Counted from the stretch's first letter, positions 8,666-18,038 are shown. The stretch: DNA of 64,000 nt from an uncultured Eubacteriales bacterium (GCA_902781095.1 CACZHW010000002.1:62001-126000), one strand, 5' to 3'. The notes: generated from the sequence alone by a model not told the origin. Numbers and translations are program-made.

Positions 8666-9625
8666 ATGATGGAAAAGAAGAAGGTCACGCTGATCGTGCC
8701 CTGTTATAACGAAGAAGAATCCCTGCCGATTTTCTACGAGGCTGCCGCGGAGGTGACGGCTTCGCTCCCTGCCTACGATTTTCAGTTTCTGCTGGTCAAC
8801 GACGGTTCAAAGGATAAAACGCTGGACGTGATGCGGATGCTGGCCGCGCGGGACCCGAGGGTGACCTATCTGTCCTTTTCACGCAATTTCGGCAAGGAAG
8901 CCGCGATGTTTGCGGGTTTCGTCAATGCAAAAGGCGATTATGTGGCCGTCATGGATGCGGACATGCAGGATCCGCCTTCTCTGCTTCCGCAGATGCTTGA
9001 AATCCTGGAGGGCGGGGAATACGACAGCGTGGCGACCCGGCGCGTGAGCCGCGTAGGCGAGCCGCCCATCCGCTCTTTCTTCGCAAGGATGTTCTACCGC
9101 ATCATCAACCGGATTTCGGACGCGGACGTGGTGGACGGCGCAAGGGATTTCCGGCTGATGCGGCGGGAAATGGTGGACGCCATCGTCTCTATGTGTGAGG
9201 TAAACCGGTTCTCCAAAGGCATCTTCGGCTGGATCGGATTCCGCACCTACTGGCTGCCGTATGAAAACGTGCAGCGCGTCGCCGGCGAAACGAAGTGGAA
9301 CTTCTTCAGCCTGTTCCGCTATTCCATCGACGGGATCATCAATTTTTCGCAGGCCCCGCTTGCCATCGCATCGTATACGGGCATCGTCTTTACCATCATT
9401 TCGTTTATCATGGTCGTCTTCGTCTTCCTTCGCCGGCTGATTTTCGGAGATCCGGTCGCGGGCTGGGCTTCCACGATCTGCATCATCCTGTTTATCGGCG
9501 GCGTGCAGCTGCTCTGTATGGGCATTATGGGGCAGTATCTGTCCAAGGCTTATCTGGAGGTCAAGCACCGGCCGCACTATATCGTTTCCGAGAGCAACGA
9601 CGACGAGACCATACGGATCAGGTGA
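8666..9625 (+). CDS. family 2 glycosyltransferase, GtrB/ArnC/CsbB-like, membrane-anchored
   Basis: A 319-residue GT-A enzyme. The catalytic part (residues ~5-225) starts with TLIVPCYNEEESLP. It has the DMQDPP motif of dolichyl/undecaprenyl-phosphate glycosyltransferases and a DADMQD metal site. Two C-terminal hydrophobic segments (~230-260 and ~268-290) anchor it to the membrane. Such enzymes move a sugar from a nucleotide donor to undecaprenyl phosphate for later modification of wall or surface polymers. The donor sugar cannot be read. ATG 8666 is chosen from GGAG spacing; GTG 8660 is the alternative. rsmA follows after 4 bases and is likely co-transcribed. Confidence 0.9.
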   Translation: MMEKKKVTLIVPCYNEEESLPIFYEAAAEVTASLPAYDFQFLLVNDGSKDKTLDVMRMLAARDPRVTYLSFSRNFGKEAAMFAGFVNAKGDYVAVMDADMQDPPSLLPQMLEILEGGEYDSVATRRVSRVGEPPIRSFFARMFYRIINRISDADVVDGARDFRLMRREMVDAIVSMCEVNRFSKGIFGWIGFRTYWLPYENVQRVAGETKWNFFSLFRYSIDGIINFSQAPLAIASYTGIVFTIISFIMVVFVFLRRLIFGDPVAGWASTICIILFIGGVQLLCMGIMGQYLSKAYLEVKHRPHYIVSESNDDETIRIR

Positions 9626-9629
9626 GCCT

Positions 9630-10457
9630 ATGCCGAGACAGCACAATGCCGGCGGGGCATTTCACGCGAAGCACGCGCTTGGGCAGAACTTTATCCTGGA
9701 TGACGGACTCCTTAGCGAGCTCGCCGACCTGTCCGGCGTGACCCGGGAGGACACCGTTCTGGAAATAGGCCCCGGGATGGGCACGCTGACGCGTGCGCTG
9801 TCCGAACGGGCGCAGCGCGTACTGTGCGTGGAATACGATGAGACGCTGCGGCCGTATCTGGAAGCGCGGCTCTCCGGATGCAAAAACGTGGAAATCCTGT
9901 TTGCGGACGCACTGGGCATCCGGTTTGATAAGGAGATCAGGAAACGCTTCGGAGAGGCCGCGCCTCTGCGCGTCTGCGCAAATCTACCGTATTACATCAC
10001 CAGCGAACTGATCACGAAGCTGACGCAGGAACTGCCCGATGCGCGTTCCATGGCGCTCATGGTGCAGCGGGAGGTTGCCGACAAGATGCGCTCAGCACCG
10101 GGGGAAGACGGATACGGACCGCTCGCCCTGCGGCTGCAGCGGCGCTATGCCGTGCGCATCGCCAAAGAGGTGCCGAGGGATTGCTTTGAACCGAAACCGA
10201 AGGTCGACTCTGCATTTGTCGTGCTGGACAGGCTGGATGCGCCGGCCGTTCCGGTAAAAGACGAGGCCAAACTGGAGCGGCTCATCCGCATGTCCTTTGC
10301 GATGCGGCGAAAGACGCTGATGAACAACCTCGGCGCGATGGGGATTCCCCGCGAGGAGAGCAGGCGCATCCTTCAGGAGATGGGCCTGCCGGAGTCCGTG
10401 CGGGCGGAAGAGATGAGCCTGGCAGAATTCTGCGCGCTGGCCGACCGGATCGGGTAA
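9630..10457 (+). CDS. rsmA: 16S rRNA dimethyladenosine transferase RsmA (KsgA)
   Basis: A 275-residue S-adenosylmethionine enzyme that dimethylates A1518 and A1519 of 16S rRNA late in small-subunit assembly. It starts with the family's HAKHALGQNFI. The SAM-binding motif is LEIGPGMGTLT, the adenine-binding motif is NLPYYIT, and the C-terminal helical domain carries AMRRKTLMNNL. Length and motif order match KsgA. The start is 4 bases after the glycosyltransferase stop without a clear Shine-Dalgarno of its own, so translation is probably coupled. Confidence 0.96.
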   Translation: MPRQHNAGGAFHAKHALGQNFILDDGLLSELADLSGVTREDTVLEIGPGMGTLTRALSERAQRVLCVEYDETLRPYLEARLSGCKNVEILFADALGIRFDKEIRKRFGEAAPLRVCANLPYYITSELITKLTQELPDARSMALMVQREVADKMRSAPGEDGYGPLALRLQRRYAVRIAKEVPRDCFEPKPKVDSAFVVLDRLDAPAVPVKDEAKLERLIRMSFAMRRKTLMNNLGAMGIPREESRRILQEMGLPESVRAEEMSLAEFCALADRIG

Positions 10458-10477
10458 CAGGATAAGGAGGATCAGTT

Positions 10478-12736
10478 TTGAGAAGGATAGCAGCCCTTTT
10501 GTGCGTCCTGCTGGCGTTGGCTGTGTGCGGCATGGCCGAGACGGCCGCCGACCTGACGGGCAGATGCGAGATCACGACACCCGGCAAAACAACCGACAAT
10601 GTGCACGACGGACTGTATACGAGCTATTGGAGCAACAAGGAACAGAAAGGCGGGTATCTGGAGTTCAGAACCCCCGACGGGAGTGCCGCACACTGGCTGT
10701 ATATCTGTTTCGGCGAAATACCGCTGAGCTGGGCGATTGAGGAAGAAACCGGCGGGGTCTGGCAGACACTGCACACGGGAGACGGGGAATACGCACACCA
10801 GGTTATCCCGCTCGGCGGGAAGACGCATTTCCGGCTGATCGATACCTCCGGCAAGCGGACTCAGTTTAAGATCAACGAGGTCTTCGTCTTCGGCGAGGGC
10901 GATCTGCCGAACTGGGTGCAGCAATGGGAGCCGCCGGTGGAGAAGGCGGATTTGATGCTGATTGCCGCGCATCCGGATGACGAACTCATCTTCTTCGGCG
11001 GCGCCATCCCATACTACGGCGGGGAACTGAAGAAGAATGTCGCTGTCGTATATATGAGTTACTCCAACACGACCCGTCGTAGCGAGCTGCTCAACGGGCT
11101 GTGGTCGATGGGCGTGCGCCATTATCCGGTCATCGGAGAGTTCAAAGATACGTATTGTTCCAAGCTGGAGGCAGCGTACCAGCGGTGGAGACAAAAGGAT
11201 GTCGACGCTTTTCTCACGGACGTGCTGCGGCACTATAAGCCGGAAGTGGTGGTGACCCACGATGTGAAAGGCGAGTACGGCCACGGCGCGCACAAGCTGT
11301 GTGCGGACGCCGTGCAGCGGTGCGTGCAGCGCGCGGCAGAGGGCGGATTTGACGAGGCGTCCCTGCAGAAGTGGGGGACCTGGCAGGTTAAAAAGCTGTA
11401 CCTCCATTTGTATCCAGAGGGTGAAATCGTGATGGACTGGCGCAAGCCGCTGCAGGCCTTCGGGGGCTCTACGGCGCTGGAACTGGCGCAGCAGGCTTAC
11501 ACCTATCACGTGACGCAGGCCCATACCGATTTTGTGGTGACCGATGAGGGCGAGACCGGGAACGAGCGCTTTGGCCTGGCGTATACGGCCGTAGGCCCGG
11601 ATATCCGCAAGGATGACTTTCTGGAAAACATTGAGACTGCGGCAGCGCAGCCGCCGGAGGAGGAACAGGATCGGGCGCCCGCAACACTGCAGCAGGACGC
11701 GGGAATGCAGGAGCCCGGGCCTCAGCAATTGCCAGAGGTAACGGTGCAGTCCGCAGACGGTACCGGGCCGGAAGAGGTCGCAGGACAGACGGTTGCCGCG
11801 CCCGAAAAAGAGCCGGGACGCTACGGCAAGGCGAAGGCAGAGGTCGAGTGGCCGGTAACGCCGCCCGAACTGGACGCGTACGGCTATCCGCTGACGGGGG
11901 AGACCGTGTTTTCCGACGGAGACGCGGGAATCTGGTTCTATGCGTCGCCGACGCTGGTGGTCCGCGTGGACAGAATCTTCGAGCCGGAAAAACCGCTGAC
12001 CTGGTACGAGGCGCAAATCTTCTGCGACAGGGATGCGGAACGCTTTGGCGCCACGCTCTACAACCCGGAGAAGCCGCAGAAGAAGCACGTGCAGGCTTCG
12101 CTCATCGCCAGGGAGAACCAGATCGTCTTTGCGATGAACACGGATTACTATACGTACCGCCTCGGAAGGAAGACGAAGACCGGCATGATCATCCGGAACA
12201 GGAACATCTTCTTTGACAGGGTCCCGGAAGCGAACCGCCGACAGTTCCCCAATCTCGACACCCTTGCGATGTACGAGGACGGCAGCTGGCGCGTCTTCCG
12301 CAGCGATGAACTGACCGGGCAGCAGTACCTGGACGACGGAGCGGTGGACGTGTTCGCCTTCGGCCCGTACCTGGTGAGGGACGGACAGCCCAGCGACTTT
12401 GTGCCGAAGATGAAGAACGGAAAGACGGAACAGCCGCGCTGCGCTCTGGGTATGATCGAACCGGGCCATTACTTCGCCATCCTGGCGGAAGGACGGATGA
12501 AGAAGGTCAGCGTGGGCGTCAACATCGAGTGGCTGGAGGAGCATATGCTCGCCGCCGGCTGCACCGAGGCGCTCAATTTCGACGGCGGCCAGACAGCCGT
12601 CATGTGCTTCATGGGGGAGCAAATCACGCGCATCGGCCGGTACGCAGGCGGGCGGACGACGCCGCGCGAAACCACGGAGGTCATGGGCATCGGCCATTCC
12701 AGCCGCATCGATCCGAACGCGAAGAGTAGCAAATAA
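10478..12736 (+). CDS. secreted fusion: PIG-L/LmbE deacetylase plus NAGPA-type phosphodiester glycosidase
   Basis: A 752-residue exported protein with a signal peptide at residues 1-20. Residues ~25-145 form a beta-rich, discoidin-like module. Residues ~155-385 are a PIG-L/LmbE zinc deacetylase, with AHPDDE at 164-169 and a HxxxxxxGHGAH segment at 261-272 (likely Zn ligands H165, D168, H272). A Pro/Glu/Gln-rich linker (~385-460) follows. Residues ~490-750 resemble the phosphodiester glycosidase domain (NAGPA, PF09992), ending with NFDGG at 700-704 and a GRTTPR motif. The enzyme probably removes acetyl groups and cleaves a sugar-phosphodiester bond on extracellular glycans, which is inference. 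The start is TTG 10478 with AAGGAGG seven bases upstream. It lies 20 bases after rsmA and before trkA's own promoter. Confidence 0.85.
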   Translation: MRRIAALLCVLLALAVCGMAETAADLTGRCEITTPGKTTDNVHDGLYTSYWSNKEQKGGYLEFRTPDGSAAHWLYICFGEIPLSWAIEEETGGVWQTLHTGDGEYAHQVIPLGGKTHFRLIDTSGKRTQFKINEVFVFGEGDLPNWVQQWEPPVEKADLMLIAAHPDDELIFFGGAIPYYGGELKKNVAVVYMSYSNTTRRSELLNGLWSMGVRHYPVIGEFKDTYCSKLEAAYQRWRQKDVDAFLTDVLRHYKPEVVVTHDVKGEYGHGAHKLCADAVQRCVQRAAEGGFDEASLQKWGTWQVKKLYLHLYPEGEIVMDWRKPLQAFGGSTALELAQQAYTYHVTQAHTDFVVTDEGETGNERFGLAYTAVGPDIRKDDFLENIETAAAQPPEEEQDRAPATLQQDAGMQEPGPQQLPEVTVQSADGTGPEEVAGQTVAAPEKEPGRYGKAKAEVEWPVTPPELDAYGYPLTGETVFSDGDAGIWFYASPTLVVRVDRIFEPEKPLTWYEAQIFCDRDAERFGATLYNPEKPQKKHVQASLIARENQIVFAMNTDYYTYRLGRKTKTGMIIRNRNIFFDRVPEANRRQFPNLDTLAMYEDGSWRVFRSDELTGQQYLDDGAVDVFAFGPYLVRDGQPSDFVPKMKNGKTEQPRCALGMIEPGHYFAILAEGRMKKVSVGVNIEWLEEHMLAAGCTEALNFDGGQTAVMCFMGEQITRIGRYAGGRTTPRETTEVMGIGHSSRIDPNAKSSK

Positions 12737-12741
12737 TCCCC

Positions 12742-12769
12742 GCAGCCCGGCAGCACAGCGCCGGGCTGC
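12742..12769 (+). terminator. hairpin after the deacetylase-glycosidase gene
   Basis: GCAGCCCGGC (12742-12751) pairs perfectly with GCCGGGCTGC (12760-12769). No T run follows, so termination may be weak or Rho-dependent. Confidence 0.55.
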
Positions 12770-12817
12770 CGTATTGACGCGCTGTTGCAAAGGAAGAGCC
12801 TGAAAGCGCTGCGCGGT

Positions 12818-12846
12818 TTGACAGCGGTGTCCCGGCCCGGTATAAT
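12818..12846 (+). promoter_or_regulatory. full-consensus promoter of trkA-trkH
   Basis: TTGACA (12818-12823), exactly 17 bases, TATAAT (12841-12846). Transcription should start near 12853, giving a leader of about 35 bases with no room for a riboswitch. Confidence 0.92.
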
Positions 12847-12886
12847 AAACTGATGTATTTTGATCAGAAACCGACAGGTGAAGACA

Positions 12887-14281
12887 ATGATGAAGACAAT
12901 CGTTAAGAATAAACCCGGCAGCCTGCAGATTATCGTGGTGGGCTGCGGCAAGGTCGGCCACACGCTCGTGGAGCAGCTGACCCGGGAAGGACACGATCTG
13001 ACGGTCGTGGACACGCAGGCGCAGGTCATCTCCGAAATCACGGATGAATTCGACGTGCTGGGGATACAGGGCAACGGCGGCAGCCTCCGTGTGCTGGAAG
13101 AGGCAGGACTGCAGAAGGCAGACGTGATGATCGCGGTCACCGGATCGGACGAACTTAACCTGCTCTGCTGCACACTCTCCCGGAAGGCCGGTAACGATAT
13201 CGCCGCGATTGCCCGCGTGCGCAATCCGGATTACAGCGAGGAACTGCCGTACCTGAGGCGTCAGCTCGGGCTTGCGATGATCGTGAACCCAGAGATGGAG
13301 GCGGCAAAGGAGATTGCCCGGCTTATCTCGCGTCCGCAGGCGCTGACGGTCAACGCTTTCGCGAAGGGCCACGCGGAGCTGGTGCGCTTCCGCATCCCGA
13401 AGGACAACATCCTGGGCGGGAAGCGGATCATGGACCTGGAGTCGATTTTCGGGTTCGGCTATCTGATCTGCACGGTTGAGCGCGGGGACGATGTCGTCAT
13501 TCCGCGCGGACCGTTCGTGCTGCAGGAAGGCGACGAGATTACCGTGCTTTCCAAGGCGAGGGACGTGCACCGCGTCTTCGAGAGCATCGGCATGCGGGGA
13601 AGCACGGTCCGCAGCTGCATGGTTGTCGGCGGCGGACGTGCATCCTATTACCTGGCGCGGCTGCTGCTCGATCAGCACATGGACGTCAAGATCATCGAAA
13701 AGAACCGCGAGCGCTGCCGCGAACTGACAGCGCTCCTGCCCAGGGCGCTCGTCGTCTGCGGGGACGGCAGCAACGAGGCGATGCTGCTGGAAGAGGGAAT
13801 AGAGACCGCAGAGTCCTTTGCCGCGCTGACGGGGATTGACGAGGAAAACATCCTGATGTCTCTGTACGCCAGAAGGGTGTCCGGACTCAAGACAATCACC
13901 AAGATCAATCGGATCACTTTCAACGACGTCATTGATGAATTGGATCTGGGGAGTGTGGTTTATCCGAAATACATCATCGCGGAAGAAATCATCGCTTACG
14001 TCCGTGCGCGCGCCAACTCGGTGGGCAGCAATGTGGAAACGCTTTATCACATGTTTGACAACCGCGTGGAGGCGATCGAGTTCCACGTCGGCAAGACGGC
14101 CCCGGTGATCGGGATCCCGCTTATGCAGCTGCAGCTGAAGGAGAACCTCCTGATCGCCTGCATCAACCGGGGCGGAAAGATTATCTTCCCGCGCGGCCAG
14201 GACGTCATCGAGCCAGACGATACCGTCATCGTCGTCACGACACAGAGCGGCTTCAGCGATATCAGGGACATCCTGAGGTGA
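12887..14281 (+). CDS. trkA: Trk potassium uptake NAD-binding protein TrkA
   Basis: A 464-residue cytoplasmic regulator of the K+ channel TrkH. It has two tandem RCK units, each a Rossmann domain followed by a TrkA-C domain. The first nucleotide motif is VVGCGKVGH near residue 16; the second is VVGGGRASYYLA near residue 247. ATG 12887 (or 12890) is chosen because AGGTGA lies 5 bases upstream; the longer frame from TTG 12860 would leave only a few bases of leader. trkH starts 4 bases after its stop, so the two form one operon and one transporter. Confidence 0.94.
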   Translation: MMKTIVKNKPGSLQIIVVGCGKVGHTLVEQLTREGHDLTVVDTQAQVISEITDEFDVLGIQGNGGSLRVLEEAGLQKADVMIAVTGSDELNLLCCTLSRKAGNDIAAIARVRNPDYSEELPYLRRQLGLAMIVNPEMEAAKEIARLISRPQALTVNAFAKGHAELVRFRIPKDNILGGKRIMDLESIFGFGYLICTVERGDDVVIPRGPFVLQEGDEITVLSKARDVHRVFESIGMRGSTVRSCMVVGGGRASYYLARLLLDQHMDVKIIEKNRERCRELTALLPRALVVCGDGSNEAMLLEEGIETAESFAALTGIDEENILMSLYARRVSGLKTITKINRITFNDVIDELDLGSVVYPKYIIAEEIIAYVRARANSVGSNVETLYHMFDNRVEAIEFHVGKTAPVIGIPLMQLQLKENLLIACINRGGKIIFPRGQDVIEPDDTVIVVTTQSGFSDIRDILR

Positions 14282-14285
14282 TCGA

Positions 14286-15782
14286 ATGAAAAGTGTTCTG
14301 TACATTCTTGGATGGATTCTGAATATCGAGGCGCTGTTTATGCTGCTGCCGATCGGCACTGCCGTGATTTACCGTGAGCATGAGGGAATCTGGTTCGCGC
14401 TTGTGATGGCGATACTGGCGGCGCTCGGCTTCCTGCTGACATGGCGCAAACCGAAGCAGATGCGCTTTTACATGCGGGAGGGCTTCGTCTGCACTGCGCT
14501 GGGGTGGATTGCCCTGAGCTTCTTCGGCTGCCTTCCGTTTGTGTGGACGGGGGAGATCCCGCGCCTGATTGACGCATTGTTTGAGACGGTATCCGGTTTT
14601 ACGACGACAGGTGCCAGCATACTGCCCAAGGTCGAGTTCATGAGTCATTGCTCCATGCTGTGGCGCTGCTTCACCCACTGGATCGGCGGCATGGGGGTCC
14701 TAGTTTTTCTGCTGGCTGTGCTGCCGATGGTGGGCGGGAGCAATATGCAGCTGATGCGGGCGGAAAGCCCGGGACCTTCTGTTGGCAAGCTGGTCCCGAA
14801 GGTCAGGGCGACCGCGCTGATGCTCTACCGGCTGTACATCGTCCTGACAGTGGCGGAAGCGGTGCTGCTGATCCTGGCAGGGATGATTCCGTTCGAAGCG
14901 ATCTGTACGGCGATGGGAACGGCAGGAACCGGCGGCTTCGGCTTCAGAAACGATTCTTTCATGAGCTTTTCACCGGCCATACAGTGGATTGTGGCGGTCT
15001 TCATGATGCTCTTCGGCGTTAACTTCAACGTGTATTACCTGATTTCCCTGGGCAAACTGAGGGACGCATCCCGCTGCGAAGAGATGCGCTGGTACGTCGG
15101 AATCATCGCGGCTGCGACGGCGCTGATTACCTTCAATATTGCGCAGACCGGCATGCGCCTGGCCGACACTGTCCGGCACGCGTATTTCCAGGTGTGCACG
15201 GTGATGACCACGACCGGTTTTTCGTCCGCTGACTTTGACTTGTGGCCGGGGTTCTCCAAAGCGCTGCTGGTTATGCTTATGTATGTCGGCGCCTGTGCCG
15301 GCTCCACCGGCGGCGGTCTTAAGATCAGCCGGATTGTCATCGCCGTGAAGGCCCTGCTCTCGTATCTTGGCGGTTTTCTGCATCCGCATGCCGTGCGGCG
15401 CGTCCGCTTTGAAGACAAGGACGTGGAAGCATCGACGCTTTTCGGTATTTACATCTACTTTATCGGCGCTTTTGTCATCGTCGTGCTTTCCATCCTGCTC
15501 GTCTCCTTGGACGGAAAAGACCTGGTGACGACATTCACGGCCGTGACAGCCACATTCAACAACATCGGCCCCGGACTTGCCCAGGTGGGGCCGACAGCCC
15601 ATTACGCCCACTTCAGCACGCTCTCCAAATTGGTCATGATCTTCGATATGCTGGCGGGCAGGCTGGAGATCTTCCCGATGCTACTGCTCTTTTATCCGCC
15701 GCTCTGGAAGGAGACGGTAGGGGACAACCTTCGCAGGCTGCGGCGCAGGCGACGGAGCAGAAACGCCGATTCGGTGGCCTGA
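14286..15782 (+). CDS. trkH: Trk-type potassium uptake channel TrkH
   Basis: A 498-residue membrane protein, the pore-forming partner of TrkA. The four pore-loop repeats each keep the selectivity-filter glycine: TTTGAS (~residue 102), GTGGFGF (~217), TTTGFSS (~313) and NNIGPG (~426). Hydrophobic segments are spaced as in the KtrB/TrkH superfamily. Length is close to E. coli TrkH (483). Its start directly follows trkA and the hairpin after its stop overlaps the next promoter. Confidence 0.95.
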   Translation: MKSVLYILGWILNIEALFMLLPIGTAVIYREHEGIWFALVMAILAALGFLLTWRKPKQMRFYMREGFVCTALGWIALSFFGCLPFVWTGEIPRLIDALFETVSGFTTTGASILPKVEFMSHCSMLWRCFTHWIGGMGVLVFLLAVLPMVGGSNMQLMRAESPGPSVGKLVPKVRATALMLYRLYIVLTVAEAVLLILAGMIPFEAICTAMGTAGTGGFGFRNDSFMSFSPAIQWIVAVFMMLFGVNFNVYYLISLGKLRDASRCEEMRWYVGIIAAATALITFNIAQTGMRLADTVRHAYFQVCTVMTTTGFSSADFDLWPGFSKALLVMLMYVGACAGSTGGGLKISRIVIAVKALLSYLGGFLHPHAVRRVRFEDKDVEASTLFGIYIYFIGAFVIVVLSILLVSLDGKDLVTTFTAVTATFNNIGPGLAQVGPTAHYAHFSTLSKLVMIFDMLAGRLEIFPMLLLFYPPLWKETVGDNLRRLRRRRRSRNADSVA

Positions 15783-15807
15783 GACAGGATGAATAAAAAA
15801 ACGGAAA

Positions 15808-15829
15808 GGACGCTTTTCAATCAGCGTCC
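15808..15829 (+). terminator. hairpin after trkH
   Basis: GGACGCT (15808-15814) pairs with AGCGTCC (15823-15829) and TTCTG follows. It overlaps the -35 region of the following promoter, so the two signals share bases. Confidence 0.55.
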
Positions 15830-15842
15830 CTTCTGTTATAAT
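15814..15842 (+). promoter_or_regulatory. promoter of the EF-G-like gene
   Basis: TTTTCA (15814-15819), 17-base spacer, TATAAT (15837-15842) with a TG extension at 15834-15835. Confidence 0.75.
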
Positions 15843-15906
15843 AGAGCACAAATGGAAGCGGACGGAAGAAAAGCCGTTTTCGAAAATTGCATAAGGAGGA
15901 ACGGAC

Positions 15907-17988
15907 ATGAAGGACTATCAGGCAAAGGACATCCGGAACATCGCTGTACTTGGGCATGGCTCCGAAGGAAAGACGACGCTGGTGGAATCCATGCTTTTCG
16001 TCACGGGCGCAATTGACCGCCAGGGACGCGTGGAAGACGGAAACACCGTAAGCGACTACGATCCGGAGGAGAAGAAGCGCCATATTTCCATCAGCGCGGC
16101 TGTAGCCCCGGTGGAAATTCATAATAAGAAGATCAACCTGATCGATGTTCCCGGGTATTTCGACTTCATCGCAGAAGCGTCCGGTGCCCTGGCAGCTTCC
16201 GAAGGCGCTCTGATCGTCATGAGTGCGGCGACGGGGCTCTCGACCGGTTTTGAGAAGGCGTGGGAAGCGACCGAAAAAGCGAAGACCGCCCGTTTCATCG
16301 CGGTGAGCCAGGTGGACAGGGAGCATGTCAACTACCAGAAAGTGCTCGACGAGCTCCGCGCCAAATACGGCACCTGCATCGTCCCGATGGTTCTCCCGAT
16401 CGGCGAGGGGACGACCTTCCGCGGCGTCGTGGACGTGCTGAGCGGCAAGGCCTTCACCGGCTCCCATAAGGACCGCAAGGAAATCCCGATTCCGGACGAC
16501 ATGAAGGACGCCGTGGCCGAGGCCATCCACGAGTGCACCGAAGCGGCGGCCAGCACCAGCGAAGAGCTGATGGAAAAGTTCTTTGAAGAGGACAAACTGG
16601 ATCAGGACGAGATGATCCAGGGCCTGTCCGCCGGTATCCTGGACGGCAGCATCGTCCCGGTCGCACCGGTTTCCAGCCTGAGCGGCATCGGCGTGCGCCC
16701 GCTGCTGTTTGCGCTCGCCCATTACATGCCTTCTCCGGCGGACCGCGATTTCCACGGTGTGAAGCTTTCCGACAAGTCGGAGTGTGTCCGCAACGCGCAT
16801 TCTGCCGAAGGCTTTACCGGCCAGGTCTTTAAGACGATCGCCGACCCGTTCGTCGGAAAGATGAGCCTGCTGCGCGTCATCTCCGGCACGCTGACCTCCG
16901 GCACGCCGCTGTACAACGCCAATCAGGACAAGGCGGAGAAAGCAGGCAGCATCCTGATGATGCGCGGCAACAAGCAGATTCAGGCCAACCAGCTGAACGC
17001 CGGCGACATCGGCGCGCTCTCCAAGCTGCAGTTCACATCGACGGGCGACAGCCTGGGCGAGACCGGCAAGGCCGTTCTCTTCGACAAGATCGAGTTCCCG
17101 GCGCCGCAGCTCTCCATGGCCGTCTATGCCAAGAAGGCGGGCGAGGAAGACAAGGTCTTCTCCGGACTGGCCAGGCTCTGCGAAGAGATGCCTGACGTCA
17201 TCGTGGCCAAGGATCCCATGACGCTCGAAACGCTGATCAGCGGCCAGGGCGAACTGGAACTGGAGATCGTAAGGCAGAAGCTGCTTGCGAAGTTCGGCGC
17301 GGAAGCGGTGTTCAAGGATCCCAAGATTGCCTACCGTGAGACCATCCGCAAGACGATCGACGTCCAGGGACGCCACAAGAAACAGTCCGGCGGTCACGGC
17401 CAGTTCGGCGACGTCAAGATCATCTTCTCGCCGACGGCGGATCCCGCGGTCGACTTCGAGTTCGAGGACGCCGTGGTCGGCGGCGCGGTACCGCGCAACT
17501 TCATCCCGTCCGTCGAAAAGGGCCTGCGCGAGAACCTGGTCAAGGGTGTGTTGGCGGGCTTCCCGATGACCGGACTGCACGCAAAGTTGTATGACGGCTC
17601 GTACCATCCGGTGGATTCTTCCGAAATGGCCTTCAAGACCGCTGCCCGCATTGCCTACAAGCAGTGCATCAACGCGTCTCCGGTCCTGCTGGAGCCGATC
17701 ATGCACGTCGAAGTCACCGTGCCGGACGAGTACATGGGCGATATCATCGGAGATATGAACAAGCGCCGCGGCCGTATCCTCGGCATGGAACCCAAGGGCG
17801 GCAAGCAGGTCGTGACGGCTGAAGTGCCGCAGGCTGAGATGTTCAAATATGCGACGGATCTCCGCTCAATGACCCAGGCCAAGGGCTCCTTCACCATGAC
17901 GTTTGAACGCTATGAGGAAGTGCCTGCTATGAACGCGCAGAAGATCATCGATGCGCACAAGGCGGATCTGGAAGAGGACGAGGATTAA
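15907..17988 (+). CDS. elongation factor G paralogue (EF-G2/FusA-like GTPase)
   Basis: A 693-residue translational GTPase with EF-G domain order. The nucleotide motifs are divergent: P-loop GHGSEGKTT where classical EF-G has AHIDAGKTT, DVPGYFDF where EF-G has DTPGHVDF, and SQVD where EF-G has NKMD. The His of DTPGH, needed for ribosome-stimulated GTP hydrolysis, is therefore Tyr. Domain IV keeps GGHGQFGDV. This pattern matches a known second EF-G-like family of Firmicutes and related bacteria, not the str-operon FusA, and its role is unclear. AAGGAGG lies 7 bases before ATG 15907. Strongly biased codons suggest high expression. It is a single-gene unit with its own promoter and a strong terminator. 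Confidence 0.88.
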   Translation: MKDYQAKDIRNIAVLGHGSEGKTTLVESMLFVTGAIDRQGRVEDGNTVSDYDPEEKKRHISISAAVAPVEIHNKKINLIDVPGYFDFIAEASGALAASEGALIVMSAATGLSTGFEKAWEATEKAKTARFIAVSQVDREHVNYQKVLDELRAKYGTCIVPMVLPIGEGTTFRGVVDVLSGKAFTGSHKDRKEIPIPDDMKDAVAEAIHECTEAAASTSEELMEKFFEEDKLDQDEMIQGLSAGILDGSIVPVAPVSSLSGIGVRPLLFALAHYMPSPADRDFHGVKLSDKSECVRNAHSAEGFTGQVFKTIADPFVGKMSLLRVISGTLTSGTPLYNANQDKAEKAGSILMMRGNKQIQANQLNAGDIGALSKLQFTSTGDSLGETGKAVLFDKIEFPAPQLSMAVYAKKAGEEDKVFSGLARLCEEMPDVIVAKDPMTLETLISGQGELELEIVRQKLLAKFGAEAVFKDPKIAYRETIRKTIDVQGRHKKQSGGHGQFGDVKIIFSPTADPAVDFEFEDAVVGGAVPRNFIPSVEKGLRENLVKGVLAGFPMTGLHAKLYDGSYHPVDSSEMAFKTAARIAYKQCINASPVLLEPIMHVEVTVPDEYMGDIIGDMNKRRGRILGMEPKGGKQVVTAEVPQAEMFKYATDLRSMTQAKGSFTMTFERYEEVPAMNAQKIIDAHKADLEEDED

Positions 17989-17998
17989 TCATGCATAC

Positions 17999-18038
17999 CG
18001 GCGCCGGGCCCCAGTGGCCCGGCGCCGTTTTTTGACTG
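17999..18038 (+). terminator. terminator of the EF-G-like gene
   Basis: CGGCGCCGGGCC pairs with GGCCCGGCGCCG around CCAGT, followed by TTTTTT. This is one of the strongest terminators in the window. Confidence 0.93.

Noticed and set aside
10472..14359. 1295-codon open frame on the minus strand opposite rsmA, the deacetylase-glycosidase gene and trkA
   Set aside because: It lies antisense to three genes with clear motifs and ribosome binding sites, and its product has no recognisable domain. GC-rich codon bias leaves the opposite frame open by chance.
15817..17706. 629-codon minus-strand frame opposite the EF-G-like gene
   Set aside because: It covers the promoter and coding region of a well-supported gene and encodes no known motif.
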